In this document: in pieces, positions 15,793-26,341 of the stretch
How positions within the stretch are numbered: the first letter of the stretch is position 1
Layout of the letters: every line of letters starts with the position of its first letter
Assembly (NCBI GenBank): GCA_020724775.1
Contig: DYGG01000002.1
Span: 62,992 to 106,524, forward strand
Length of the DNA: 43,533 nt
Source of the DNA: Ignavibacterium sp.
GTDB taxonomy: Bacteria; Zixibacteria; MSB-5A5; GN15; PGXB01
Direction of reading: 5' to 3'
Position numbers and translations under genes: made by a program
Notes under the pieces: model-generated
Databases searched by the model: none
What the model was told of the DNA's origin: nothing
Seen by the model: the letters and a program-made list of their open reading frames with translations, nothing else

Positions 15793-16352
15793 AACCCGCT
15801 GAGGGCGGGCTGACGGCGCTAACGGTTAAAATCTCAACCCCGACCGGGCCAACTCCTGCAGGTCGGGGTTTTTATCAACTGGAAGAAGAATCCCTGTATC
15901 TTCCCGTGGTTCATGCCGACACTGAGAGCCATTTCTTTTCTTACTTAGATTCCGAAACAGTCTCACTGCAGTTGGATCGCGAAGGGCGGCTGATTTTCAT
16001 AGAGGTGGCGGTACCGCGCCGCCGGTGGCATCTGCGCTCGAATCTGGTCCGTCCCGAAAGAGCCGAAGCGGCCGATATTCGTTTCATCGATTTCAGGGTG
16101 TCGTTTCCGGCGCCGACGCTCTATTGCAGCCCCTACCGGAATGAACTCCTGATACGTTTCCAGCGCAGCGCCGCCGAACAGAATTACTACCTGGCAGAGA
16201 ACCTGGTCGCACAGGTTTCGTCGGAAAACAGGCTCGTGGCAATATGGGTGTTTGATATCGTCGATGACCTGGCGGGGCGTGAAATCGCCTGCTGGCGCCG
16301 CAAATCTCGCCTGCGGCAGCGGATTTCTCTTTTATCCGCCTCCCAAACATAA
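15789..16352 (+). CDS. Uncharacterised protein with a DUF2283-like segment
   Basis: 187 residues, no signal peptide. Residues about 33-80 follow a pattern seen in DUF2283-type proteins: LYLP..., then SETVSLQLDREGRLIFIEVA. The rest is basic and Arg-rich and not recognised. The ATG overlaps the cpoB stop (ATGA), but a strong intrinsic terminator (15836-15873) lies inside codons 16-28 of this frame. Full-length expression from the cpoB message may therefore be limited, or the true start may be later (a GTG at 15906 is in frame). I keep the ATG because it follows AAGGA and is overlap-coupled. Confidence 0.6.
   Translation: MKPAEGGLTALTVKISTPTGPTPAGRGFYQLEEESLYLPVVHADTESHFFSYLDSETVSLQLDREGRLIFIEVAVPRRRWHLRSNLVRPERAEAADIRFIDFRVSFPAPTLYCSPYRNELLIRFQRSAAEQNYYLAENLVAQVSSENRLVAIWVFDIVDDLAGREIACWRRKSRLRQRISLLSASQT
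15836..15873 (+). terminator. Intrinsic terminator after cpoB, inside the following reading frame
   Basis: A perfect 10-bp stem, AACCCCGACC (15836-15845) and GGTCGGGGTT (15861-15870), with a 15-nt loop and T residues to 15873. It lies 44 bases past the cpoB stop and is the natural end of the pal-cpoB transcript, yet it is within the 5' coding part of the 187-residue frame. Confidence 0.8.
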
Positions 16353-16398
16353 TGTGATTCCGATGTGATTATTCTCCCGTCCTTCCTGCCGTTATAAT
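16352..16398 (+). promoter_or_regulatory. Predicted dinB promoter region with tandem ATGTGATT repeats
   Basis: A perfect -10 TATAAT at 16393-16398 lies 15 bases before the dinB ATG. No good -35 is at the right distance. Two direct repeats, ATGTGATT (16352-16359 and 16363-16370), are spaced 11 bases apart, one helical turn, where an activator or repressor could bind. I find no LexA box of the E. coli or Bacillus type. Confidence 0.4.
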
Positions 16399-16412
16399 AA
16401 GACCGAGGAAGA

Positions 16413-17627
16413 ATGGGATTATTTTTATATATTGATATCGATGCTTTCTTTGCGTCGGTAGAGCAGTCTCTGAATCGGCGACTGCAGGGCAGACCGGTAA
16501 TGGTGGGGGGACTGAAGCATGAGCGAGGGGTGGTGGCTTGCCCCAGTTACGAAGCCCGCGCTCGGGGGGTGCGGACCGGCACAACCCTGCACGAAGCGGC
16601 GCAATTGATACCGGACGGGGTTTTCCTGAAGGGGGATTATCATCAATATCAGCACTATTCCGACCGCTTTTATGATATCCTGTCCTCCGTCACTCCCGAT
16701 ATAGACAGAGTGTCGCAGGATGAGGCCTGCCTTGATATCGCCGGGGCGGTGCGTCGATTCGGGAGCCCCCGCACTCTGGCTTTAGAGTTGCAGAGCAGTA
16801 TCTATGAAAGGTTGGCGCTTTCGACATCTATCGGAGTCGGTCCCAGCCGGGTGGTGGCAAAGATAGCCTCAGAGTGCCGGAAGCCGATGGGGCTGACGAT
16901 TGTGGATAATGACTCCCTGCGAGATTTCATGGCTGCCATACCGATAAAGCGACTCCCGGGGGTCGGTTCTGTCACCGGCAGGATACTCCGCGAGATGGGG
17001 ATAGAGACGGCCGGACAGTTAGCGCAGGTGCCGGAGACGTACCTGAAAAGGATTTTCGGCATCAATGGACTGAAAATTGCGGCATATTCTCGGGGAGAGG
17101 ATGGAATACCGTTTCGTGACTACAGGGCGATCAGGACGGTCAGCCGCGAGACCGGTTTCGCGGAGGATATCACGGACAAGAAGATTCTCCTGTCGCATTT
17201 CTATTATCTGCTGGAGCGGGCGAGCGCGAAACTGCGTCGGCTGAACCGGAAGGCGGCGACGGTACGAATAAAATTCCGGTATGCCGATTTTGAGACAATC
17301 GAAGGGACCTCTCCCCTCTCCCCGCCCTCGCATGATGAGACCGCTATTTTCCCCCGGGTGGAGATGATGTTCGAGCGGCTTTTCTGCCGACGGCTGGGGA
17401 TTCGATTGGTCGGGGTGACTCTGGCAAATCTGAAAGGGTATGCCGACAATGAAACACTCATCAAAGACCGGTCGGAGCGCGGCCGCAATCTTCTCCGGGG
17501 GCTCGATGCCGCCCGCCGGAAAAGCGGCTTCTTCTCTCTTATGACGGGGCGGACTCTGGCGCTGGCAGAGCGATACCAGCGAGGAGATACTGGATATGTC
17601 CTTCGTACTCCCGGCCTGTCGCAGTAG
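16413..17627 (+). CDS. dinB: DNA polymerase IV (Y-family translesion polymerase)
   Basis: 404 residues. The N-terminal catalytic motif IDIDAFFASVEQ carries metal ligand Asp8. The second motif reads SQDEACLDI (Asp103, Glu104), close to the usual S-x-DEA-x-LD. The helix-hairpin-helix region (LPGVGSVTGRILREMGI), the thumb and the little-finger domain follow; length is normal for DinB. It inserts nucleotides opposite damaged bases. I prefer DinB to ImuB because the catalytic acidic residues are intact. The last 32 bases overlap the next gene, a DnaE2-like polymerase, so the two are co-expressed. A GAGGAA precedes the ATG. Confidence 0.93.
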   Translation: MGLFLYIDIDAFFASVEQSLNRRLQGRPVMVGGLKHERGVVACPSYEARARGVRTGTTLHEAAQLIPDGVFLKGDYHQYQHYSDRFYDILSSVTPDIDRVSQDEACLDIAGAVRRFGSPRTLALELQSSIYERLALSTSIGVGPSRVVAKIASECRKPMGLTIVDNDSLRDFMAAIPIKRLPGVGSVTGRILREMGIETAGQLAQVPETYLKRIFGINGLKIAAYSRGEDGIPFRDYRAIRTVSRETGFAEDITDKKILLSHFYYLLERASAKLRRLNRKAATVRIKFRYADFETIEGTSPLSPPSHDETAIFPRVEMMFERLFCRRLGIRLVGVTLANLKGYADNETLIKDRSERGRNLLRGLDAARRKSGFFSLMTGRTLALAERYQRGDTGYVLRTPGLSQ

Positions 17628-20577
17628 TTTTTCGCTACGTTACGGGACCGCCGCAGTCGAATCGCTGTTGAGGGCGCTCAAGGAACGACAACACGACGCC
17701 GCTTTGCTTCTTGACCGCAACAATCTCTATGGCGCCTATGATTTCTACTATGCGGCGCAGGAAACGGCGCTCAAACCGCTAATAGGGGCAGAGGTAAGCA
17801 CCGGGCTGGGAAATCTTTACCTGATTTGCGAGAATTACGAGGGGTTTAAGAATCTTTCGCGGCTGATTACGCATTATCACTTGCAGGGGGAACCGTCGGC
17901 GGAAGTAGTAGCCCAGCACTCAGGCAATATGGTTTGTCTCAGCCGCTATAACGACTGTCCGTCAACGCTCAGAGAAATTTTCGCCGACCGCTTCTACGTC
18001 GCGCTGGGCTCGGAGCGGGAGGCCAAGGCAGCGCGGGAGGCGGGGCGACAGAAATTCCCGCTGGCGGCGCTGCCGCTGGTCAGTTTCCTGACAAAAAGCG
18101 ATTATCCCGCCCATCGCCTTCTCCGGGCCATTGATGGCGGGTATCTGCTTGACAATCTCCTTTCTTCCGGGGTCGCAGACGAGCGTGAATATTTGAGGAC
18201 TCCCGATGAGTATCGACGCGGCTTTCAGGATTTTCCGGAAGCAGTCAAAAACAGTGCTGAAATTGTGAGGCGGTGCGCCCTGCAGTTTCCGCAGCGGCGG
18301 AATATACTTCCCGACTTCGCTCTATCAGAAGACCATTATGAGCGACTGCACCGGGATGCCCTTGACGGGCTGCGCCGACGACTGCCGACGCTGCCGGGGC
18401 AGTATATCGCGCGGCTGGAGTATGAACTTTCCGTAATCAGACGAACCGGCTTTGTCGATTATTTTCTGATTGTCGGCGACATAGTTCGGTTCTGCCGAGA
18501 AAACCGAATAGCATCGGTCGGGCGGGGTTCGGCGGCCGGTTCTCTGGTGTCGTTCGGCCTGGGGATAACGGAAGTGGATCCGATTCGGGAAGGGCTCTAT
18601 TTCGAGCGATTTTTGAATGAAGCCCGCAGTGACTGCCCGGATGTTGATATCGATATAGACTGGCGGTGTCGGGATGACGTGCTCGATTATATCTATAAGA
18701 AATATGGCGAGGAGCATGTTGCGATGATGGCAACTTATACTCGTCTTCAGCCGCGGCTGGCAATACGGGAATGCTCCAAGGCGCTGGGGATACCGGCCGA
18801 AGAGGTTGACCGTTTTCTTAAACGTTTACCTCGTGAGTCGCTGGAAGAGTTGTCGCATCAGTCGGAAGCGCCGACGGCGAGAATCAATCGTTTCAAGGTC
18901 GATTGGGAGAGATTTGCGCCGGTCTTGAGGGCGGCGCGGAGAATCGCGGGACTGCCGCGACATCTGGGAATTCATTCCGGCGGTATTGTGATTACGCCGC
19001 AGCCTCTGACTGACTACGTCCCGCTGGAAAGGGCGACCAAAGGAATAGTGGTGACACAGTGCGATATGTATCAGGCGGAGAAAATAGGGCTGGTTAAGAT
19101 TGATATTCTGGGGCAGCGTGGGCTGGCGGTCATCGCCGACTGCTTTGCCGCGGTCAGGAAAGAGGATCCTTCCTTCCATATCCGGGATAATGACCGGAAA
19201 ACCTATGAAATGCTCCAGTCCGGAAAAACGATAGGGGTTTTTCAGATAGAATCGCCGGGACTGCGGGCGCTCTTGAGAGACCTCCATCCTGTCAAACTGA
19301 ATGATATCACGTTGGCGCTGGCGTTGATAAGACCCGGGGCATCGGAATCAGGAATGAAGAAGATTTTTCTGAATCGATTTCACGGGAAGGAACAGACCGA
19401 ATATCCCGAACCGTCGCTGGAGCCGATCTTAAGGGAGACTTTCGGCGTTTTTATTTACCAGGAACAGGTGATACTGGCAGCGCAGGCGGTTGCCGGATTC
19501 AATCTGCCGGCCTCGGACCTGCTGCGGCGCTCTATCACGAAGAAACGGAAACAGGGGGAGCAGCGTCAACTGAAGGAGCGATTCCTTTCGGGAGCGATGA
19601 AAAACGGCGCAGCAAGAGCAACAGCAGAGAATATCTTCACGCAACTGGCGCAGTTTGCCTCCTTCGGATTCTGCAAGGCGCACGCGGCTACTTACGGCTA
19701 TCTGGCATACCAGTCGGCATATTTCAAGAGACATTATCCTGATATCTTCATGACGGCCGTACTCCGCAACGGAGGAGGATATTACCCGGCGGCGGTCTAT
19801 GTGGCGGAAGCGCGACGACTGGGGATTCCGATAGCGCCGCCGACGCTCAATATCTCAGTCGAGACCGATTCGCTTCATGGGGGGACGCTGTATCTGGGAG
19901 TCAGTCGTGTCAAGGAAGTAGGGGAAACGATTCTGAAGAAAATTGACCGTTCCGACCATATCGAGTCGTTTGAGGATTTTCTTGCCGGCACTGAGATATC
20001 TGAAGATGAAATGGAGAATTTGATAAAGGTTGGGTTCTTTGACGCCGTGGAATCTTCGCGAGAGAGACTGCTCTGGAGATTTCGTCTTCGGGGGAAGAAA
20101 GAGGTTAAAAGGACCGGTGGATTTTTTACCGAGAGCCAGGTGGCGATGCGGCTTCGGGATTTCCCGGTCGTCCCGCTCAGCCCATACCGGCGGCTCCGTT
20201 ATGAAATGGAGATTCTGGACCTTCCGGCATCATCTCATCCCCTCCAGTTATTCCCGGCATATCAGAATCCCGACTTGTCGGCACTGGGCAGGCAGGAGAA
20301 TGGCGCCATAGTGTCACTTTCCGGCTGGCTGGCGGATAGAAAGAGAATCAGGACGCGGGATGGAAAAGATATGGTCTTTTTGACTTTCGATGCGCTCGAC
20401 GATACCTTTGAAATCATCCTTTTCCCGGCCGTCTATGATAGATTTCGCGAATTGGTTCGAAATTATCGCTATCTCAGAATTGAGGGAGAGTTGCAGACAG
20501 ACGCTGGCATACCGGCCATTGTGGGGCGCACCCTTTCCCCTGCTCCGACCGGCCTTCCGGAAGCAGAATTTATTTGA
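17596..20577 (+). CDS. DnaE2-like (ImuC-type) DNA polymerase III alpha subunit
   Basis: 993 residues, shorter than a typical replicative DnaE. The polymerase core is intact: RGSAAGSLVSFGLGITEVDP, the metal-binding CPDVDIDIDW (Asp351 and Asp353), VKIDILG with the third Asp at 503, tandem helix-hairpin-helix and a C-terminal OB domain (about 900-970). The N-terminal PHP motif, normally containing HxH, reads LPACRSSFSLRYG, so the PHP site is degenerate, as expected for a non-proofreading error-prone polymerase. The start is inside dinB with GAGGAG nine bases upstream. The pairing resembles ImuB-DnaE2 mutagenesis cassettes, with DinB in place of ImuB and no ImuA. Confidence 0.88.
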   Translation: MSFVLPACRSSFSLRYGTAAVESLLRALKERQHDAALLLDRNNLYGAYDFYYAAQETALKPLIGAEVSTGLGNLYLICENYEGFKNLSRLITHYHLQGEPSAEVVAQHSGNMVCLSRYNDCPSTLREIFADRFYVALGSEREAKAAREAGRQKFPLAALPLVSFLTKSDYPAHRLLRAIDGGYLLDNLLSSGVADEREYLRTPDEYRRGFQDFPEAVKNSAEIVRRCALQFPQRRNILPDFALSEDHYERLHRDALDGLRRRLPTLPGQYIARLEYELSVIRRTGFVDYFLIVGDIVRFCRENRIASVGRGSAAGSLVSFGLGITEVDPIREGLYFERFLNEARSDCPDVDIDIDWRCRDDVLDYIYKKYGEEHVAMMATYTRLQPRLAIRECSKALGIPAEEVDRFLKRLPRESLEELSHQSEAPTARINRFKVDWERFAPVLRAARRIAGLPRHLGIHSGGIVITPQPLTDYVPLERATKGIVVTQCDMYQAEKIGLVKIDILGQRGLAVIADCFAAVRKEDPSFHIRDNDRKTYEMLQSGKTIGVFQIESPGLRALLRDLHPVKLNDITLALALIRPGASESGMKKIFLNRFHGKEQTEYPEPSLEPILRETFGVFIYQEQVILAAQAVAGFNLPASDLLRRSITKKRKQGEQRQLKERFLSGAMKNGAARATAENIFTQLAQFASFGFCKAHAATYGYLAYQSAYFKRHYPDIFMTAVLRNGGGYYPAAVYVAEARRLGIPIAPPTLNISVETDSLHGGTLYLGVSRVKEVGETILKKIDRSDHIESFEDFLAGTEISEDEMENLIKVGFFDAVESSRERLLWRFRLRGKKEVKRTGGFFTESQVAMRLRDFPVVPLSPYRRLRYEMEILDLPASSHPLQLFPAYQNPDLSALGRQENGAIVSLSGWLADRKRIRTRDGKDMVFLTFDALDDTFEIILFPAVYDRFRELVRNYRYLRIEGELQTDAGIPAIVGRTLSPAPTGLPEAEFI

Positions 20578-20606
20578 GATTGACATTGATTCGAACCGCC
20601 CGTTAA

Positions 20607-22628
<2,022 letters not shown>

Positions 22629-23198
22629 TCATTCAGACGGGCCAGGGGGATAATCCATCGTCAACCAGGGGTAATGGTCCCGCTTCAAACAGAAAGAGCC
22701 GCTCGTAACACCGACAGCGGACATAGATGTTTTAAGCCCGGTTTCATCGTCTAATAGATACAACCCGTTAAATTCAACCTGATAATTTCCTTCGGGAAGA
22801 TTGGTGAATTCATATTCGAGGTCATAAAGACAGAGACAGCGGCAAACTTGCTCGGTGCTCTCCGACTCTTTGATTATAATAGCGCTGTCATTGACGACAA
22901 TTTCCGCGGAAAGAGGCTGACCGCAGCAGTTGAAACCGGCATTAACATGTTTGAGTATGAGACGTCCCTTGCCGTCATAGTTAAAGTTCAAGCCCTCCTC
23001 GGACAGAGCGCAGGACAGCGAATCGAGGGGCGGCGTTAACGGTTTGCAATTGGAAAAGTCAGTCAGTTTTGCTACGACTTTGAAATCGTCCTTTTTGACC
23101 ACAGTCACGGTATCATTGCAGGCGATGAGAGGGACAATTATTGAAAGAGCGGCAAAGAGCAGTGGGGTAAGAATTCTCAAATTGATGTTCAGAAACAT
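22629..23198 (-). CDS. Cys-rich lipoprotein of unknown function
   Basis: 189 residues. The signal sequence ends in a lipobox-like LIAC at about residue 27. The mature part has a CC pair (FNCCGQ) and a CRCLC cluster followed by a beta-rich segment, YDLEYEFTNLPEGNYQVEF, typical of small extracytoplasmic beta-sandwich proteins. The Cys pattern could bind metal or form disulfides after export. The ATG follows GGAAAGGA. A TATAAT lies 20 bases upstream (23218-23223) without a well-spaced -35. The gene appears monocistronic, with a terminator upstream separating it from the dehydrogenase operon. Confidence 0.75.
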   Translation of the reverse strand: MFLNINLRILTPLLFAALSIIVPLIACNDTVTVVKKDDFKVVAKLTDFSNCKPLTPPLDSLSCALSEEGLNFNYDGKGRLILKHVNAGFNCCGQPLSAEIVVNDSAIIIKESESTEQVCRCLCLYDLEYEFTNLPEGNYQVEFNGLYLLDDETGLKTSMSAVGVTSGSFCLKRDHYPWLTMDYPPGPSE

Positions 23199-23299
23199 AA
23201 CGTATCCTTTCCTGTCTATTATAAAGATATGGCGGACAGCCTTTGTGTCAAGAGTATACTTCTTAAGGAAAAGACGGCCATATCGTCAAAATGTAAGAC

Positions 23300-23333
23300 A
23301 AAAAAAGGGACTGCCGCAGAATTTGGCAGTCCC
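23300..23333 (-). terminator. Intrinsic terminator after the dehydrogenase gene
   Basis: A perfect 9-bp stem, GGGACTGCC (23307-23315) and GGCAGTCCC (23325-23333), with a 9-nt loop, followed on the minus strand by seven T residues (plus A run 23300-23306). Confidence 0.9.
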
Positions 23334-23356
23334 GAATGAGTACCAAGGGGAAATAA

Positions 23357-24475
23357 CTATAATTTAACCGCTACGGCATTGGCGACGTCCAGAGAGGTCG
23401 CTTTCCCTCCCATGTCGTAGGTGCGAACTTTGCCTTCCTTAATGACGGCCGCAATTGCCGCTTCCAGCGAGACCGCCTTATCCTTCTCCCCTAACCATTC
23501 CATCATAAGAACAACAGTCAGGAGCATTGCCATTGGATTGACTTTGTACATACCGGCATATTTGGGGGCAGAGCCATGAGTCGGCTCAAAAACGGCGTAC
23601 TTGTCGCCAATATTGCCGGAAGAGGCAAATCCCAGGCCGCCGACCAGCTGAGCACAGAGGTCGGAGATTATGTCGCCAAACATGTTGGAGGTAACAAGCA
23701 CCGAGTAATCGAGCGGATTCTTAAGCAGCCACATGCACATGGCGTCAATATTGGCTTCGTCAAGCCTTATCCCGGGGTAATTCTTGGCAACCTCGCGCGC
23801 CGTGCGAATCATCAGACCCGAAGTCTCCCTGATGACATTCGGTTTTTCGACCACCGTAACTGTTTTGCGACCGGTTCTTTTGGCATATTCAAAGGCATCG
23901 GTTATGATATTACGGCAGCCGGTTTTGGTATTGATTCGAAGTGAGACGGCAATCTCATTGCCGGGATGGGCATCGAATTTTTTCATATTTTTATTGTTTT
24001 TCTTGATGACCTCGCGAACTTCATCCGGAAGCGGGAAAAACTCCACCCCGACGTAAAGGTCTTCGGTGTTCTCGCGGAAAACAACGATATCGATGCCCTC
24101 TTTATAATTGAGGGGGTTGCCGGGATACGCCTTGCAAGGGCGACGGTTGGTGCGAAGATTGAATTCCTGCCGCAACCGGACAATGGGCGAGGAATACACG
24201 TGACCTTTCCCCTTCAGGGCAGGAACCAGTTCGGCTTCGGCTTCTTCTTTCGGTTTCGAAGTAATAGCGCCGAAGAGAGCGCAATCGGTGTTTTTCAGAA
24301 TGTTGATGGTGCGCTCCGGCAGCGGATTGGCTTCTTTACACCAGAATTCCCATCCAATATCAGCCGGAACATATTCGGCGTCAAAGCGGAATTTGTCCAG
24401 GACGATACGAGCCGCTTCCATCACATCTTTTCCGACGCCGTCGCCCGGCATCCAGGCAATCTTATACTTAGCCAT
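23357..24475 (-). CDS. Isocitrate/isopropylmalate dehydrogenase family protein
   Basis: 372 residues of the beta-hydroxyacid decarboxylating dehydrogenase family. Visible motifs: the N-terminal MPGDGVGKDV, the substrate-binding Arg-rich segment LRQEFNLRTNRRP, YVGVEF, and the signature NMFGDIISDLCAQLVGGLGFASSGNIG with metal-binding Asp residues, then EPTHGSAPKYAG. The size fits NAD-type isocitrate, homoisocitrate or 3-isopropylmalate dehydrogenases. The absence of leu genes nearby slightly favours isocitrate. It is last in a minus-strand run after two PorV-like genes, has a clear AAAGGAG, and is followed by a strong terminator. Confidence 0.87.
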   Translation of the reverse strand: MAKYKIAWMPGDGVGKDVMEAARIVLDKFRFDAEYVPADIGWEFWCKEANPLPERTINILKNTDCALFGAITSKPKEEAEAELVPALKGKGHVYSSPIVRLRQEFNLRTNRRPCKAYPGNPLNYKEGIDIVVFRENTEDLYVGVEFFPLPDEVREVIKKNNKNMKKFDAHPGNEIAVSLRINTKTGCRNIITDAFEYAKRTGRKTVTVVEKPNVIRETSGLMIRTAREVAKNYPGIRLDEANIDAMCMWLLKNPLDYSVLVTSNMFGDIISDLCAQLVGGLGFASSGNIGDKYAVFEPTHGSAPKYAGMYKVNPMAMLLTVVLMMEWLGEKDKAVSLEAAIAAVIKEGKVRTYDMGGKATSLDVANAVAVKL

Positions 24476-24494
24476 ACTCCAAAGACTCTCCTTT

Positions 24495-25367
24495 TTACAG
24501 TGTAAATGTTAGATTAAATAAGTGTGAATCGCTAAAATCATTTTTGTATGGTACAAAGGCATAGTCGATACGAATGTTGCGGCGGCTGAATCCGGCTCCG
24601 GCTGAAAAAGAATGCAGGTCGTAGCCGACGCGATAGCCGCCGCGCAGAGTGAAGCCGCGACCGAAATCATATTCTCCGCCGAGATGCAAATGAAACTCAT
24701 CATCAAGGACCACAATGTCAGCGGCAGGGAGTAGCTGACGATATCGGTAAGAGAGTCCGGCGCGGAAAGTGGTCGGGAGGTTAGATTCTTCTTCGCGCAA
24801 TTTGATTTTCGAGCCGAGGTTTTGCACGGCAAGCCCGGCGTTAAGGTTCGGATATGGCTGGGTCAGAAGCCCCAGGTCGAGGCAGAAGGCATTACCACGA
24901 TAGACGTCAATTTTCTCAAATAGCCAGCCGAGCATGAATCCGAAGATGACATCTTTATCGACGCGGAACGCTGCCCCGGTCTTGATAGATACATCGTGGG
25001 CATCAAAGGGATAAAATTCAGAGGTAGCGGATTGACGTCCCTGCAGATTGCTGACGGCGGCGAACTGGACGCCGGTGGAGAAAACAATTGACCTTTTCTC
25101 AAAAGAGATATATCCGGTCTCAATTCTGACATTCTCCCAGTAAGTATTGTAACCCAAAGCGCCGGTTAGCGGACCAACCCCGAAACTGGCGGCGGGATTA
25201 TAGGCGGTTGAATAAGGGTCGGCGGTGATAGAGGCAAAGGCTCCTCCCATTCCGCTGGGGCGGGCGCCGGCATCAACCGTAAGAAGTTTCAGTCCACTTG
25301 CCGCATCCGCATCGGATATGTGCATTAGGGTCAGAAGAAGCATTAGTATGATTGATAATTTTTGCAT
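24495..25367 (-). CDS. PorV/PorQ-family outer-membrane beta-barrel protein
   Basis: 290 residues with a signal peptide (to about 22) and the family hallmark ARPSGMGGAFASITADPYSTAYNPA. The remainder alternates beta strands with Gly/aromatic turns (GFTLRGGYRVGYDLHSFSAGAGF) and ends in an aromatic/hydrophobic strand typical of a FadL-like barrel. PorV-type proteins act as outer-membrane shuttles in type IX secretion in Bacteroidota and relatives; a porter role here is inference. It is paralogous to the gene just upstream, nine bases away. Confidence 0.82.
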   Translation of the reverse strand: MQKLSIILMLLLTLMHISDADAASGLKLLTVDAGARPSGMGGAFASITADPYSTAYNPAASFGVGPLTGALGYNTYWENVRIETGYISFEKRSIVFSTGVQFAAVSNLQGRQSATSEFYPFDAHDVSIKTGAAFRVDKDVIFGFMLGWLFEKIDVYRGNAFCLDLGLLTQPYPNLNAGLAVQNLGSKIKLREEESNLPTTFRAGLSYRYRQLLPAADIVVLDDEFHLHLGGEYDFGRGFTLRGGYRVGYDLHSFSAGAGFSRRNIRIDYAFVPYKNDFSDSHLFNLTFTL

Positions 25368-25376
25368 AATTCACCG

Positions 25377-26333
25377 TCAGAATTTCAGGTCGAAACCGAT
25401 GATATGGTCGGCGCCTTCATCGACACGGTCGTCCGAGAAAGCATAATTGATGGTAAGGCGGAGATTGCTGAAGAGCACCTCATATCCCATCCCGGCGGTA
25501 ATGACACCGTTATTAAGTCCGGTGCGGAGGAGGAGTTTTTCAATCAGGTTATATTCGCCGCCAACGCGCACAAACGGATTCTGCTCGCTGTTTTTCTCGA
25601 TGTCGGCAGCAAACAAAAGTTTTTGATTGATTGCTCTGGCGGAGAAACCGGCGGCGATGGTCAGAGGGAATTTATCGTCCTGAGTGGCGGAGAGGCCGCC
25701 GCTTTCATTTGACCAGGGGTATTTGGCTGCGAAATGACTAACCACCAGACCGACGCGGATATCGGTAATCGGCTTGGTTTCCATCGTGCCATATTCAAAG
25801 AGCGAATCGACCAGCAACATGGCGCCGAGATTGATTCCGACCGAGTTGGCGCTGAGGTCGCCTATTTTCTTATAGTAGTAGTTGATTTTGGTGCCCGCCA
25901 TGAAATAGGGGACAAACTGCTTGGCGAAAGAGACGCCGAAATTGTGTTCACTCGAAGAGATGGTAGTTCCCAGATCCTGACCGCTGGAATTCCGCTCGGC
26001 GATTTCACCGTAACCGACGAAAAGCCAGGAGAATCCCAGGGAAGATTCAAGTTTGGTGGGAAAGAGCACCGAAATGAAGCCGAGGCTGCGGTCAAGTTTC
26101 ATCGCTCGATAAGAACTGGTCAGGGAGCGGGAGACAACACCGGCGGCTCCGGCGGGATTATACAATTGCCCTGAGGCATCATCAGAAACTCCGATATACG
26201 CCCCACCCATGCCGGCCGGTCGAGCCTGTACCGGCAACTGAAGAAAGGCTCCCGCATAGCCGCCATCTTCATCAGCCGCGGCAATACTAACAACGAACAG
26301 TATCGAAACAATTGTAAGTATAGTCTTCTTCAT
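25377..26333 (-). CDS. PorV/PorQ-family outer-membrane protein, paralogue of the next gene
   Basis: 318 residues: a signal peptide ending near SIAAA, the motif ARPAGMGGAYIGVSDDASGQLYNPA, and repeated amphipathic beta strands consistent with an outer-membrane barrel. It shares the N-terminal plug-like motif with the neighbouring 290-residue protein, so the pair probably arose by tandem duplication. The start lies eight bases after the stop of the large Asp-box protein, which is the likely secreted partner. Confidence 0.82.
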   Translation of the reverse strand: MKKTILTIVSILFVVSIAAADEDGGYAGAFLQLPVQARPAGMGGAYIGVSDDASGQLYNPAGAAGVVSRSLTSSYRAMKLDRSLGFISVLFPTKLESSLGFSWLFVGYGEIAERNSSGQDLGTTISSSEHNFGVSFAKQFVPYFMAGTKINYYYKKIGDLSANSVGINLGAMLLVDSLFEYGTMETKPITDIRVGLVVSHFAAKYPWSNESGGLSATQDDKFPLTIAAGFSARAINQKLLFAADIEKNSEQNPFVRVGGEYNLIEKLLLRTGLNNGVITAGMGYEVLFSNLRLTINYAFSDDRVDEGADHIIGFDLKF

Positions 26334-26341
26334 TTTCTCAC

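Noticed and set aside
16353-16412. SOS (LexA) box before dinB
   Set aside because: I searched by eye for CTGT-N8-ACAG and GAAC-N4-GTTC patterns and found neither.
23218-23251. Perfect TTGACA and TATAAT upstream of the Cys-rich lipoprotein
   Set aside because: The two boxes are 22 bp apart, too far for one sigma70 promoter; only the TATAAT may be used.
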